From Mycobacterium sp. 852014-50255_SCH5639931 (GTDB taxonomy: Bacteria > Actinomycetota > Actinomycetes > Mycobacteriales > Mycobacteriaceae): DNA of 64,000 nucleotides. A program made the position numbers and the translations under genes. The DNA lies in contig NZ_LZSV01000031.1 in NCBI RefSeq assembly GCF_001665605.1, forward strand, positions 1-64,000, given 5' to 3'. The notes under the pieces were generated by a model. The model was not told where the DNA came from. It saw only the letters and a list, made by a program, of their open reading frames with translations, and ran no database searches. Positions 36,737 to 45,331 of this stretch are shown here, piece by piece (position 1 is the stretch's first letter; every line of letters starts with the position of its first letter).

Positions 36737-37810
36737 TCAGACGGCCTGGAGCCGGGCGCGCGGCGCGACCGACCGCTGATAGCGCGCGGGGGTGGTGCCC
36801 GTCCACCGCTTGAACGCGGCGATGAAGCTCGTCGCCTCGGCGTAGCCCAGCCGCAACGCAACGTCCTCAACCGACAGCGCGCCGGTTGCCAACAGCTCCT
36901 CGGCGAGGACCCGGTGCACCTCCTCGACCAGATCGCGGAAGGTCGTGTTCTCCTCGGCCAGCCGCCGCCGCAGCGTCCGCTCGCTCATCGCCAGTTGCCG
37001 GGCGACGGCCGCGATCGTGTGAGGTTCGCCGTCGATCGACGCCAGGCGCTCGCGCACCCGCCGGGCGACACCGGTGCGCTCCCGGCGGCGTTCCAACAGG
37101 GCTCGACACTGCTGCTCGCACATGGCCACCGTCATCTCGCTGGCCCGAGGCAGCGGGTTGTCCAGCAACGCGGCCGGCCAGCGCGCCACGTTGGCCGGCG
37201 AATCGTAACGCGGCGTTACGCCAAAGGCCTTACAGGCCAAGGTATCACCGGATGATGGGGCCGCCCCGGCGAACTCGATCGAGGTGAACGGGACCGGACG
37301 GCCCAGCATTTCGGCCATGACCCGGGCGATCGCCACCAGGTCGCGCCGCACCAGAAACTCCGCCACCGGACCGGTCAGGTCGGGCAGGTCGAGCCGCATC
37401 GCCGCCACCGGTCCGTCCACCGTGACGGTCGGCAGGCAGAAGCCGTAGCTCAGCTCGTAGAACCGGGCCGCGAACCGGACGGCGTCGCCCAGCGTCGAAC
37501 TGGTCAGGCAGGCGAAACCGAAGATGCCCAGCGCCCCGACGTGATAGCTGCCGCCCACCCGCACCCCCAGGTCGGACGCGCCGTCTTCGCCGCCCAGCAG
37601 CTTCACCAGATTCGTCGCGACCGCCAGCTCCTGGCGCCCGACGATCGTGCGGTTGGGGTCGCGCAGGTCGGCCTCCGACAGACCGGTCCCCTCGAGGACG
37701 TCCGCTACGGCACAGCCGTTCTCGCAAGCGAACTCGGCCATCAGCGCGACGCTGACCGGGCTCCGCGGGAAATCCCAGTGGGACACCTGCGAGCCGACGA
37801 ACACCTGCAC
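36737..37810 (-). CDS. AraC-family regulator, VirS-like
   Basis: A 357-residue activator with an N-terminal arabinose-binding-protein-like domain (about 20-210: CENGCAVADVLEGTGLSEAD, YHVGALGIFGFACLTSSTL) and a C-terminal double helix-turn-helix (IAAVARQLAMSERTLRRRL, VEDVALRLGYAEATSFIAAF, WTGTTPARYQR). It starts at GTG 37810. In M. tuberculosis VirS controls the mymA monooxygenase; here regulator and monooxygenase are in tandem, 76 bases apart, rather than divergent. It forms the right end of the accessory island. Confidence 0.92.
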   Translation of the reverse strand: MQVFVGSQVSHWDFPRSPVSVALMAEFACENGCAVADVLEGTGLSEADLRDPNRTIVGRQELAVATNLVKLLGGEDGASDLGVRVGGSYHVGALGIFGFACLTSSTLGDAVRFAARFYELSYGFCLPTVTVDGPVAAMRLDLPDLTGPVAEFLVRRDLVAIARVMAEMLGRPVPFTSIEFAGAAPSSGDTLACKAFGVTPRYDSPANVARWPAALLDNPLPRASEMTVAMCEQQCRALLERRRERTGVARRVRERLASIDGEPHTIAAVARQLAMSERTLRRRLAEENTTFRDLVEEVHRVLAEELLATGALSVEDVALRLGYAEATSFIAAFKRWTGTTPARYQRSVAPRARLQAV

Positions 37811-37839
37811 TTATCCAGTATGGCGAACGACGCCGCCGC

Positions 37840-37894
37840 CGAACGTGCACTCACTGCGAGAATCAGCCCGAATCTCGCGCTCAGTACACGTTCG
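37840..37894. terminator. Long imperfect hairpin after desA3
   Basis: The 22-base arms at 37840-37861 (CGAACGTGCACTCACTGCGAGA) and 37873-37894 pair with four mismatches around an 11-base loop. It starts eight bases beyond the desA3 stop on its strand. There is no U-tract. It looks like one of the palindromes that mycobacteria carry at gene ends, and probably stops desA3 transcription before the AraC gene's promoter. Confidence 0.65.
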
Positions 37895-37902
37895 ATGAAG
37901 CG

Positions 37903-39198
37903 CTACGCCGCCAGGCCATCCTTGGCATCGCCGGCCGCCGCGGCTGCCTTCTCGGCACGCTTGGCGCGCCGCCAGCCGCGCACGGTCGCGATCGCGGTCT
38001 TCAGCCCGCGCCGCCGGCCGGTCTCCGGGTCGGTGCCCGCGAAACCGGGCTCCAGGTCGGCGAACATGCGCTCGCTGCGGGTTTCCGGAGCGTTGTCGGC
38101 GTCATCGCGCAGGTACTTGTTCGGCAGCGACAGCTTGGCCAGCGTGCGCCAGGTCTTGCCGTATTGCACGAGGAACGAGCCGGTCGTGTACGGCAGGTCG
38201 TACTTGTCGCAGACCTCGCGGACCCGCACCGAGATCTCGTGTAGCCGGTTGCTCGGCAGGTCCGGGTACAGATGGTGCTCGATCTGGTGGCACAGGTTGC
38301 CGCTCATGAACCGCAGCGCCGGCCCCCCCTCGAAGTTGGCGCTGCCCAGCATCTGGCGCAGGTACCACTGCCCCTTGGTCTCGCCGATCATGTCGGTCTT
38401 GGCGAATTTCTCTGCACCATCGGGGAAATGGCCGCAGAAGATGACGGCGTTGGCCCAGACGTTGCGGATCACATTGGCGACCGCGTTGGCCTTCAACGTG
38501 GACGTGTAGGTGGCTCCGGGCGACAGCGCGGTCAGCGCCGGGAACGCGACATAGTCCTTGAACACCTGGCGGCCCGCCTTGGCCAGGAACTCGTCCACCC
38601 GCTGGCGGGCGTCGTCCTGGTCCATCCGCTTCTTGGCGATCTTGCCGAGCTCCACGTGCTGCAGTCCGACGCCCCACTCGAAGAGCAGCGCAAGCATGGT
38701 GTTGTAGAACAGGTTCAAGATGTTGAAGCGCTTCCAGCGCTGGTCCCGGGTGACGCGCAGCAAGCCGTAGCCGACGTCGTCGTCCATCCCGAGGATGTTC
38801 GTGTACTTGTGATGCACGAAGTTGTGGGTGTAGCGCCAGTGCTTCGACGACCCGCTCATGTCCCACTCCCACGTCGAGGAGTGGATCTCCGGGTCGTTCA
38901 TCCAGTCCCACTGGCCGTGCATGACGTTGTGGCCGATCTCCATGTTCTCGATGATCTTGGCCACGCCCAAGGTGACGGTCCCCGCCCACCATGCCGAGCG
39001 GCGGGAACTCGCGGCCAGCATCAGCCGCCCCGTTACCTCCAGCGCGCGCTGCGCCGCGATGGTGCGACGGATGTAGCGGGCATCCCGCGCGCCACGAGAG
39101 TCTTCAATGTCCTGGCGGATGGCGTCCAGCTCCACGGCCAGGTTCTCAATGTCGGCGTCCGTCAGATGAGCAAATACGTCGACGTCGGTGATCGCCAT
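37903..39198 (-). CDS. desA3: DesA3, acyl-CoA delta-9 desaturase
   Basis: A 431-residue membrane-bound di-iron desaturase that makes oleate from stearoyl-CoA (established for Rv3229c). The three histidine boxes are HNVMHGQ near residue 90, HNFVHHKYTN near 125 and HQIEHHLYPDLP near 305. The C-terminal tail is charged (GWRRAKRAEKAAAA); in M. tuberculosis the C terminus controls protein turnover. ATG 39198 behind GGGAGGACG. Electrons come from the reductase gene immediately upstream; both carry the same operator. Confidence 0.95.
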   Translation of the reverse strand: MAITDVDVFAHLTDADIENLAVELDAIRQDIEDSRGARDARYIRRTIAAQRALEVTGRLMLAASSRRSAWWAGTVTLGVAKIIENMEIGHNVMHGQWDWMNDPEIHSSTWEWDMSGSSKHWRYTHNFVHHKYTNILGMDDDVGYGLLRVTRDQRWKRFNILNLFYNTMLALLFEWGVGLQHVELGKIAKKRMDQDDARQRVDEFLAKAGRQVFKDYVAFPALTALSPGATYTSTLKANAVANVIRNVWANAVIFCGHFPDGAEKFAKTDMIGETKGQWYLRQMLGSANFEGGPALRFMSGNLCHQIEHHLYPDLPSNRLHEISVRVREVCDKYDLPYTTGSFLVQYGKTWRTLAKLSLPNKYLRDDADNAPETRSERMFADLEPGFAGTDPETGRRRGLKTAIATVRGWRRAKRAEKAAAAAGDAKDGLAA

Positions 39199-39256
39199 CG
39201 TCGTCCTCCCTGCGGTCGATTTGTCCGTCCTAAACCAGGTCCAGACCTACGCTATC

Positions 39257-39280
39257 GTAACCTACGATTCCGTAGGTTAC
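39257..39280. promoter_or_regulatory. Perfect inverted-repeat operator upstream of desA3
   Basis: GTAACCTACG-ATTC-CGTAGGTTAC, a perfect ten-base inverted repeat 59 bases before the desA3 start. A further half-site ACCTACG lies at 39245-39251. The form suits a TetR-type dimer. The same left arm and spacing recur before the reductase gene at 40530-40553. Confidence 0.75.
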
Positions 39281-39293
39281 CTGTGAGTAGCCT

Positions 39294-40490
39294 TTAGATG
39301 TCGAGCACACAATCGCCGGAAGCGGCCGACACGCAGGTCTGAATCCGGGTGCCCGGGTCGTGTTCCGCGCCGGTGCGCAGGTCACGGACGTGCCCCTCCA
39401 CCAGACTGACGACACATGACTGGCATATACCCATTCGGCAGCCGAAGGGCATCTGCACGCCGGCGCCCTCCCCCGCGTCCATCAACGACGTCGCCGCGTC
39501 GGCGACGACGGCGCGATCGCTCCGGGCGAAGGTGACCGTTCCGCCGGCGCCGGCCGGCGCGGCCTTGGACACGGCGAATCGTTCGAGGTGCAGCCGGTCG
39601 CCGATGCCCGCCGCCGACCAGATCTGCTCGGCCTGGGTCAGCATGCCCTCCGGCCCGCAGGCCCAGGTCTGCCGTTCGCGCCAGTCCGGTACCTCGTGGT
39701 CGAGCCGGGCGAGGTCGAGACGACCCTGGGTGCGGGTTTCCCGCAGCAGTAGGCGATAGCCGGGATGGTCGACGGCCAGCGCGGCCAACTCGGCCCGAAA
39801 CATCACGTCGGACTCGGTGGGCGCCGAATGCACGTGCGCGATGTCGCCAATCTGGTTGCGGCGCACCAGGGTTCGCAGCATCGACATCACCGGCGTGATC
39901 CCGGATCCGGCGGTGAGGAACAAGATCGATGGCGGCGCCGGGTCGGGCAGCACGAAGTTGCCCTGCGGTGCGGCCAGCCGGACGATGGTCCCCCGCTCGA
40001 CGCCCGCCACCAGGTGCGACGACAGAAACCCTTCGGGCATCGCCTTCACCGTGATGGTCACCGTGCGTTTCGAGCCGGATCCGGACGTCGCGGCGGGGCT
40101 GGACGTGAGCGAATACGACCGCCAGCGCCAGCGCCCGTCCATCAGCAGCCCGATCCCGATGTACTGACCTGGCTGGTAGTCGAAGTTGAAGCCCCAGCCC
40201 GGCTTGATCACCAGGGTCGCGGAATCCTCGGTCTCGCGGCGCACCTCGAGGATGCGGCCCCGCACTTCCCGCGCCGACCACAGTGGATTGGCCAGATGCA
40301 GGTAGTCGTCGGGCAACAGTGGCGTCGTGATGCGCGCGGCGAGCTTGCGCAGCGCGTGCCAACCGGGGTGCCGGTCGGCGCCGGCGACGACTGGCCGCTT
40401 GGTCTCGACGACGTTGCCCGTGATCGATGGGTTACGTCTGCCCAGGGGAAGCTCCTGCTCACTACGCGGCGTCTTGCTTGCGCTAACCAT
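39294..40490 (-). CDS. DesA3 oxidoreductase partner (FAD/NAD/2Fe-2S)
   Basis: A 398-residue electron donor for DesA3 (Rv3230c shown to do this in M. tuberculosis). The FAD domain has WRWRSYSLTSSPA, the NAD(P)H domain FLTAGSGITPVMSML and WACGPEGML, and the C-terminal plant-type ferredoxin FGCRMGICQSC...QTC with four cluster cysteines. It belongs to the class of self-contained ferredoxin reductases. ATG 40490 was chosen; GTG 40514 is an alternative directly against the operator. A membrane helix is not visible. Confidence 0.92.
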   Translation of the reverse strand: MVSASKTPRSEQELPLGRRNPSITGNVVETKRPVVAGADRHPGWHALRKLAARITTPLLPDDYLHLANPLWSAREVRGRILEVRRETEDSATLVIKPGWGFNFDYQPGQYIGIGLLMDGRWRWRSYSLTSSPAATSGSGSKRTVTITVKAMPEGFLSSHLVAGVERGTIVRLAAPQGNFVLPDPAPPSILFLTAGSGITPVMSMLRTLVRRNQIGDIAHVHSAPTESDVMFRAELAALAVDHPGYRLLLRETRTQGRLDLARLDHEVPDWRERQTWACGPEGMLTQAEQIWSAAGIGDRLHLERFAVSKAAPAGAGGTVTFARSDRAVVADAATSLMDAGEGAGVQMPFGCRMGICQSCVVSLVEGHVRDLRTGAEHDPGTRIQTCVSAASGDCVLDI

Positions 40491-40516
40491 TGTGGTCGAT
40501 TGGATGGGCTTCACGA

Positions 40517-40553
40517 AACCTACGGTACCGTAACCTACGGTTGCGTAGCTAGC
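40517..40553. promoter_or_regulatory. Operator upstream of the DesA3 reductase gene
   Basis: GTAACCTACG (40530-40539), four spacer bases, then a decayed right arm CGTAGCTAGC (40544-40553). Overlapping it are another AACCTACGG (40517-40525) and the perfect palindrome TACGGTACCGTA (40521-40532). The architecture matches 39257-39280, so one regulator should control both genes. Confidence 0.7.
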
Positions 40554-40585
40554 ATTGCGGCCGGGAACGCGCCACCTTTGCCCCG

Positions 40586-41095
40586 TCAGAGCAGCTCGAG
40601 CAGGAACGGCAGCTCCTGGTTGGCGTACCACGCCAAGTCGTGGTCTTGCGCGTCGCCGACGATCAGTTCGGCATCCTCGTCACCCAGGTCGGCGGCGTCG
40701 ATGGCCTCGATCGCCTTCGCCACGGCCGGCTCGGCATCCGCGTTGTCGACGTACGCGGCGATCACGTCCTCCAGCGCGACGGGCCCGCCGAGTCTCACCA
40801 CCGCGTCGTCGAGATCGGGACGGAAGCTGACGTCGCCGACCTCGGCGGCCAGCACCGCGCGCCGCGGCGGCAGCGATCCGGCGGCCCCTTCGGCTTCCGT
40901 GTCGGCCAGCAGCCGCAGCGACGCCAGCGCCGCCTCGCGCAGCGCGACCTCGGCGAGCTCATCGTCGTCGCCCTCGGCGTACGCCTCGCGCAACCTCGGC
41001 GTCAGCGCGAACGCGGTGCCATTGACGGGCCGCAACGAGCCGTCGGCGACCAGCCCCTGCAACATGGCCAGCGTGGCCGGAATGTAGACCTGGAT
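40586..41095 (-). CDS. DUF6912-type protein, probable AUC start codon
   Basis: A 169-residue protein, counterpart of Rv3231c, cytosolic and acidic. The family begins M-x-V-Y-x-P-A-T-L. Here that strand reads (ATC)-Q-V-Y-I-P-A-T-L, starting at ATC 41095, with GGGGA seven bases upstream and the ppk2 stop between. The first ATG (41065) would cut off the conserved first strand. I therefore place the start at ATC; a sequencing error of ATG is the alternative. Function unknown; it lies directly downstream of ppk2. Confidence 0.75.
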   Translation of the reverse strand: MQVYIPATLAMLQGLVADGSLRPVNGTAFALTPRLREAYAEGDDDELAEVALREAALASLRLLADTEAEGAAGSLPPRRAVLAAEVGDVSFRPDLDDAVVRLGGPVALEDVIAAYVDNADAEPAVAKAIEAIDAADLGDEDAELIVGDAQDHDLAWYANQELPFLLELL

Positions 41096-41098
41096 GGC

Positions 41099-41965
41099 TC
41101 AATCCCCGATCAACGTGGCCGCAAAGTCGTCGACATACGTCGCCAGGTCGCGCGGCGGACGCTGGTAACTCACAGCCGGGAGCGGAAGCTTCGGCAGTTT
41201 GATCTTCGGCCGCTCCACGTCGTGGTAATCGATCGTGGACAACAAATGGGCCATCATGTTCAGCCGCGCGTGCTTCTTGATATCCGATTCCACTACATAC
41301 CAAGGGCTGAACGAGGTATCGGTGTGCACCATCATCTCGTCCTTGGCGCGGGAATATTCTTCCCACCGGTAGACCGATTGCAGGTCCATGGTGGACAGTT
41401 TCCATTGCCGCACAGGGTCATTCAGCCGCGCCCTGAACCGGCGCAGCTGTTCGGCCTCGGAAACCGAGAACCAATATTTGCGGAGCAGGATCCCCTCATC
41501 GATCAGCAACTGCTCGAAGATGGGCGTCTGCCGCAAAAACAACACGTACTCCTGCGGCGTGCAGAATCCCATGACCTTCTCGACACCGGCGCGGTTGTAC
41601 CACGACCGATCGAACAGCACGATCTCCCCTTTGGCGGGCAAATGGGCGATATAGCGCTGGTAGTACCACTGTCCGCGCTCCCGCTCCGTCGGCGCGGGCA
41701 GTGCCGCGATGCGGGCGGCCCGTGGGTTCAGGTATTCGGTGATCCGCTTGATGGTTCCGCCCTTGCCCGCTCCGTCGCGGCCTTCGAAGATGACCACGAC
41801 GCGGGCGCCGATGTGCCGCACCCACTCCTGCAGCGTGACGAATTCCGTTTGCAGCCGGAATAATTCAGCTCGATATACATCGTCGGGCACCTTCTGCACG
41901 GGCGGCGAAGCCGATTTCTTTGTGTGTGCCTTCGCAGACTCGCCGTCTTTGGTCGCGGTGCTCAT
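41099..41965 (-). CDS. ppk2: Polyphosphate kinase 2
   Basis: A 288-residue PPK2-family kinase that moves phosphate between polyphosphate and nucleotides, favouring GTP synthesis in the M. tuberculosis enzyme (Rv3232c, established). Walker A is FEGRDGAGKGGT near residue 62, the lid region PTERERGQWYYQRY near 95, and Walker B FDRSWYNRAGVE near 118. Its N terminus is lysine-rich and disordered. ATG 41965. It is likely cotranscribed with the DUF6912 gene, which starts three bases after its stop. Confidence 0.94.
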   Translation of the reverse strand: MSTATKDGESAKAHTKKSASPPVQKVPDDVYRAELFRLQTEFVTLQEWVRHIGARVVVIFEGRDGAGKGGTIKRITEYLNPRAARIAALPAPTERERGQWYYQRYIAHLPAKGEIVLFDRSWYNRAGVEKVMGFCTPQEYVLFLRQTPIFEQLLIDEGILLRKYWFSVSEAEQLRRFRARLNDPVRQWKLSTMDLQSVYRWEEYSRAKDEMMVHTDTSFSPWYVVESDIKKHARLNMMAHLLSTIDYHDVERPKIKLPKLPLPAVSYQRPPRDLATYVDDFAATLIGD

Positions 41966-42006
41966 ATCAACGGATGATAGATCCAGGCAGCAAGGTTCAC
42001 CTCCGA

Positions 42007-43428
42007 CTACGAGCGGGAAGCTTCCAGCAATTCCTCGAGCGCTTGGTTCAACAGGCCCGGCAGCAGCTCGACGTCGCTCATCGCTTCGCGGTCGGCATTG
42101 ATGCCGAAGTACAGCATCCCGTTATACGACGTCACGCTGATGGCCAGCGCCTGGTTGTGCAACAGCGGCGGGACGGCGTAGGTCTCGAGCAACTTGGTGC
42201 CGGCGATGTACATCTGCGACTGGGCCCCGGGCGCGTTGGTGATCAGCAGGTTGAACGTCCGCCTGGAAAAGCTGGGGAAACTGGTGGCGACCCGGATACC
42301 CATGGCGTGCAGCGTGGGTGGCGCAAATCCCGACAGCGTGACGATGGTCCTGGCGTCCACCAGGCGGGCGGCCGTCGGGTTCGATTCGGTGGCGTGCGCG
42401 ATCTGCGACAGCCGCACCACCGCGTTCGGCTCCCCCACCGGCAGGTCGACCAGAAACGGCGTCACCTGGCTGATGGCCTGACCTGGGCCGGTCGCATCGA
42501 GCTGACCGTCGGCGTAGATGGACAGCGGCGCCATGGCCCGCACCGTCGCGGTCGCCGACACCGCCACCCCGCGTGACATCAGCCAGCTGCCCAGGGCGCC
42601 GGCGATCACCGCGAGCACCACGTCGTTGACGTCGCAGTCGTACCGGGCGCGCACGGTGCGGTAGTCGTCGAGGTTGCCGCACGCGACCGTGAACCGCCGG
42701 TGGCGCGACACGGTGGCATTGAGCGGGCTGCTGGGTGCGGTGCCGCGCGCCACGGTGCGCGCGAAATCGAGCACCCGGCGGCCGGCGGCGAGCAGTTCGC
42801 CATGGTTGGTCACCAGGCCGCCGATGGCCGAACCGACGGCCTGCAGCTGGGTGCCCGGCCCCACGAACCAGTCGCCGACGGCCCCGAAGATCAGCCGCGC
42901 GTCGCCCGGGTCGCGTTCCGGCACCCAAATGTCTTCGGGGAAGGGCGGCGGGCGTTTGGTGCGATCGGCGATGACGTGGTTGATCTCGAGCGCCGTCATG
43001 CCGTTGATGAGGGCTTGATGCGACTTGGTGTAGAGGGCGACGCGGTTCTTGGACAGGCCCTCGACCAGATACATCTCCCACAGCGGCCGGGACTTGTCCA
43101 GCGGCCGGGCGGCCAGCCGGGCGATCAGCTCGTGCAGTTGTTCGTCGCTGCCCGGGGAGGGCAGGGCGGAGCGCCGGACGTGATAGGCGATGTCGAAGTC
43201 GCCGTCGTCGACCCAGACGGGCCGGGCCGATCCGACCCGCACCTCCCGGACCTTTTGCCGATAGCGCGGAATCTGCGGGAGCCGCTGCTCGATGGTGGCC
43301 AGCAGCGTCTCGTAGCTCAATCCGGCGCGCGGCCGGCGCAGGATCGACAGTGATCCGACGTACATCGGGGTGGCCGTGTTTTCCAGCCGAAAAAACGACG
43401 CGTCCGATGGGGACAGCCGGGTCACCAT
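42007..43428 (-). CDS. tgs3: WS/DGAT acyltransferase, Tgs3-like, with altered active site
   Basis: A 473-residue wax ester/triacylglycerol synthase fold. Family landmarks: PMYVGSLSILRRP, PLDKSRPLWEMYLVEGL, NDVVLAVIAGALGSWL, and the C-terminal NAPGAQSQMYIAG. The catalytic HHxxxDG is HQALING here (KSHQALINGMTA, near residue 140), so the second histidine and the aspartate are replaced. Activity may be low or different. In M. tuberculosis the gene is annotated as two pieces (Rv3233c and Rv3234c); here one intact frame. ATG 43428. Confidence 0.9.
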   Translation of the reverse strand: MVTRLSPSDASFFRLENTATPMYVGSLSILRRPRAGLSYETLLATIEQRLPQIPRYRQKVREVRVGSARPVWVDDGDFDIAYHVRRSALPSPGSDEQLHELIARLAARPLDKSRPLWEMYLVEGLSKNRVALYTKSHQALINGMTALEINHVIADRTKRPPPFPEDIWVPERDPGDARLIFGAVGDWFVGPGTQLQAVGSAIGGLVTNHGELLAAGRRVLDFARTVARGTAPSSPLNATVSRHRRFTVACGNLDDYRTVRARYDCDVNDVVLAVIAGALGSWLMSRGVAVSATATVRAMAPLSIYADGQLDATGPGQAISQVTPFLVDLPVGEPNAVVRLSQIAHATESNPTAARLVDARTIVTLSGFAPPTLHAMGIRVATSFPSFSRRTFNLLITNAPGAQSQMYIAGTKLLETYAVPPLLHNQALAISVTSYNGMLYFGINADREAMSDVELLPGLLNQALEELLEASRS

Positions 43429-43614
43429 AGGGCGCAGTCCTCCTCACCGAATCATCGCCCTGTTGCTGAAGGAGATGTCCCGCCCACGGTAATCGTCTGG
43501 CCGGGCAGCGTCCGAGCGCGGGTACGCGCCGGCCCGAGTTGTGCCATGATGACCACTGCCTGCCACTCTCCAGCGGGCTTGAGGGAGTTCGACCCAAGAG
43601 TTGGAGAGTGCGCG

Positions 43615-44163
43615 TTGAACATCAGCCCTGTCGCGGGTCCGCCCGGCGCCTTCGCCGTCCTACCCGTCGTCGATTACGAGCCCCCGGCACAAGACGTACC
43701 ACGGAGCGTCCCTTCCTGCCTGCCGTCGTCGCGCGCACCATTGCGCAGGCGCAGCGCCCACGCGCCGCACCGGCCCTGCCCGCCCGGCGGGCAGCCTGCC
43801 GACGAGCCGCGAACCGCGATGCCGGGGCCGATGCGGCAGGCCGCGATATTCGCCGACGCGGCGCTGCGCCGGGTGCTGGAGGTCATCGACCGCCGCCGCC
43901 CCGCCGCCCAGCTGCGCCCGTTGCTGACGCCAAGCCTGGTGGACTCCGTCGTCTCAGTGGGCCATGCGGCCGCCGGTCAGCAGGGCGCGGCGGTGCTTCG
44001 GCGGCTGCGCCTGCAGCCGGCCGGTCGGGACCCCGAGGCCGCGGCCGAGGTTTCCGGCTCGTACAGCCGCGGCAACCGGATCCACGCCATCGCCTGCCGC
44101 GTAGAGCGGGTGTCCGCCGGCGCCGGCGCCCGCTGGCTGGTGGTGGCCCTGCACATCGGTTGA
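43615..44163 (+). CDS. Rv3235-family protein
   Basis: 182 residues: a long Pro/Arg-rich disordered N terminus, then a conserved C-terminal domain (AIFADAALRRVLEVIDRRRP, LRRLRLQPAGRD, GNRIHAIACRVE, RWLVVALHIG). TTG 43615 was chosen because it has GGAGAG at 43603-43608; two in-frame ATG codons further up (43546, 43549) lack one. The fold and function are unknown. It converges on the antiporter gene with six bases between stops. Confidence 0.7.
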   Translation: MNISPVAGPPGAFAVLPVVDYEPPAQDVPRSVPSCLPSSRAPLRRRSAHAPHRPCPPGGQPADEPRTAMPGPMRQAAIFADAALRRVLEVIDRRRPAAQLRPLLTPSLVDSVVSVGHAAAGQQGAAVLRRLRLQPAGRDPEAAAEVSGSYSRGNRIHAIACRVERVSAGAGARWLVVALHIG

Positions 44164-44169
44164 TCGGGG

Positions 44170-45327
44170 CTAGTGTGGCGGCCCGGCGGTCGGCGCCAGC
44201 GGGCCGCCCGTGTAGCGGGTCAGCACCGGCCCGACGATCGCCATGATGAACACGTATGCCGTCGCCAGCGCGGCGACCGCGGGGATCGACGTGCCGGCCA
44301 ATCCGATGATGATCAGCGAGAACTCTCCCCTGGCGACCAGCGCGGTGCCCGCGCGCAGTTGCCCGCGCCGCGCGACTCCATCGCGGCGGGCGGCGAAGAT
44401 CCCGGTGGCCACCTTGGTCGCCGCGGTCACCGCGGCCAGTGTCAGCGCCGCGGGAAGCATCGGGATCAGCGCGTGCGGATCGACCGAGAAGCCGATAGCC
44501 AGGAAGAAGATGGCGGCGAACAGATCCCGCAACGGGCCCAGCACCCTGCGCGCGCGGTCCGCCGTTTCCCCGGTCAGCGTCAGCCCCACCAGGAACGCGC
44601 CGACGGCGGCCGACGCGTGCAGGGATTCGGCCATCGCCGCCACGATCAAGGTGATGCCCAGCACCCGCAGCAGCAGCTGTTCGGAGTCGGCGTGCTCGAC
44701 CAGTCGGCCGACATGGTGGCCCCAGCGGTAGGACGCGGCGAACGCCGCCAACAGCGCGGCCACCGCCACCACCATGCCGACGACGGCGTGCAGCCAACCG
44801 CCGCCGGATGCCAGGACGGCGAACAGCGGCAGGTAGGCCGCCATCGCGAAATCCTCGAGGACCAGCACGGACAGCACCGCCGGCGTCTCCCGGTTACCGA
44901 GCCGGTGCAAGTCCTCCAGCAGCCGCGCGATGACACCCGAGGAGGAGATGTAGGTGACGCCGGCCAGGCACAGGATCGCCACACCGTCCAATCCCAGCAG
45001 CCAGCCGGCGAGCGCACCGGGCGCCGCGTTCAGGACGATGTCGACCCCCGCCGACGGCAGGTGGTGGCGCAGGCTGGCGGCGAACTCGGCCGCGGAGAAT
45101 TCCAGGCCCAGGGTGAGCAGCAGCAGCACGACGCCGATGGGCGCGCTCGTCGTGATGAACTGGCCGCCGGCGTCCAGCGGCAGGATCCCGCCCTTACCCA
45201 GCGACAGGCCCGCCAGCAGGTACACCGGGATCGGAGACAAGGCGAATCGGCGTGCGATGCCGCCCACTACGGCCAGCGTGGCCAGGAGGGCGCCGAGTTG
45301 TAACAGCAGCGCCCACGAAACTTGCAC
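44170..45327 (-). CDS. KefB-like monovalent cation:proton antiporter
   Basis: A 385-residue CPA2-type membrane protein with 11-13 hydrophobic segments and no cytoplasmic RCK domain of its own. Family traits: SPIPVYLLAGLSLG, LLTLGLEFSAAEF and SVLVLEDFAMAAYLPLF, with the ion-binding acidic residue in LVLEDF. GTG 45327 (VQVSWALL) gives exactly the M. tuberculosis length. The RCK-C protein upstream ends four bases before it, so the two together resemble the KhtUT potassium efflux system. Confidence 0.88.
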   Translation of the reverse strand: MQVSWALLLQLGALLATLAVVGGIARRFALSPIPVYLLAGLSLGKGGILPLDAGGQFITTSAPIGVVLLLLTLGLEFSAAEFAASLRHHLPSAGVDIVLNAAPGALAGWLLGLDGVAILCLAGVTYISSSGVIARLLEDLHRLGNRETPAVLSVLVLEDFAMAAYLPLFAVLASGGGWLHAVVGMVVAVAALLAAFAASYRWGHHVGRLVEHADSEQLLLRVLGITLIVAAMAESLHASAAVGAFLVGLTLTGETADRARRVLGPLRDLFAAIFFLAIGFSVDPHALIPMLPAALTLAAVTAATKVATGIFAARRDGVARRGQLRAGTALVARGEFSLIIIGLAGTSIPAVAALATAYVFIMAIVGPVLTRYTGGPLAPTAGPPH

Positions 45328-45331
45328 CGGC

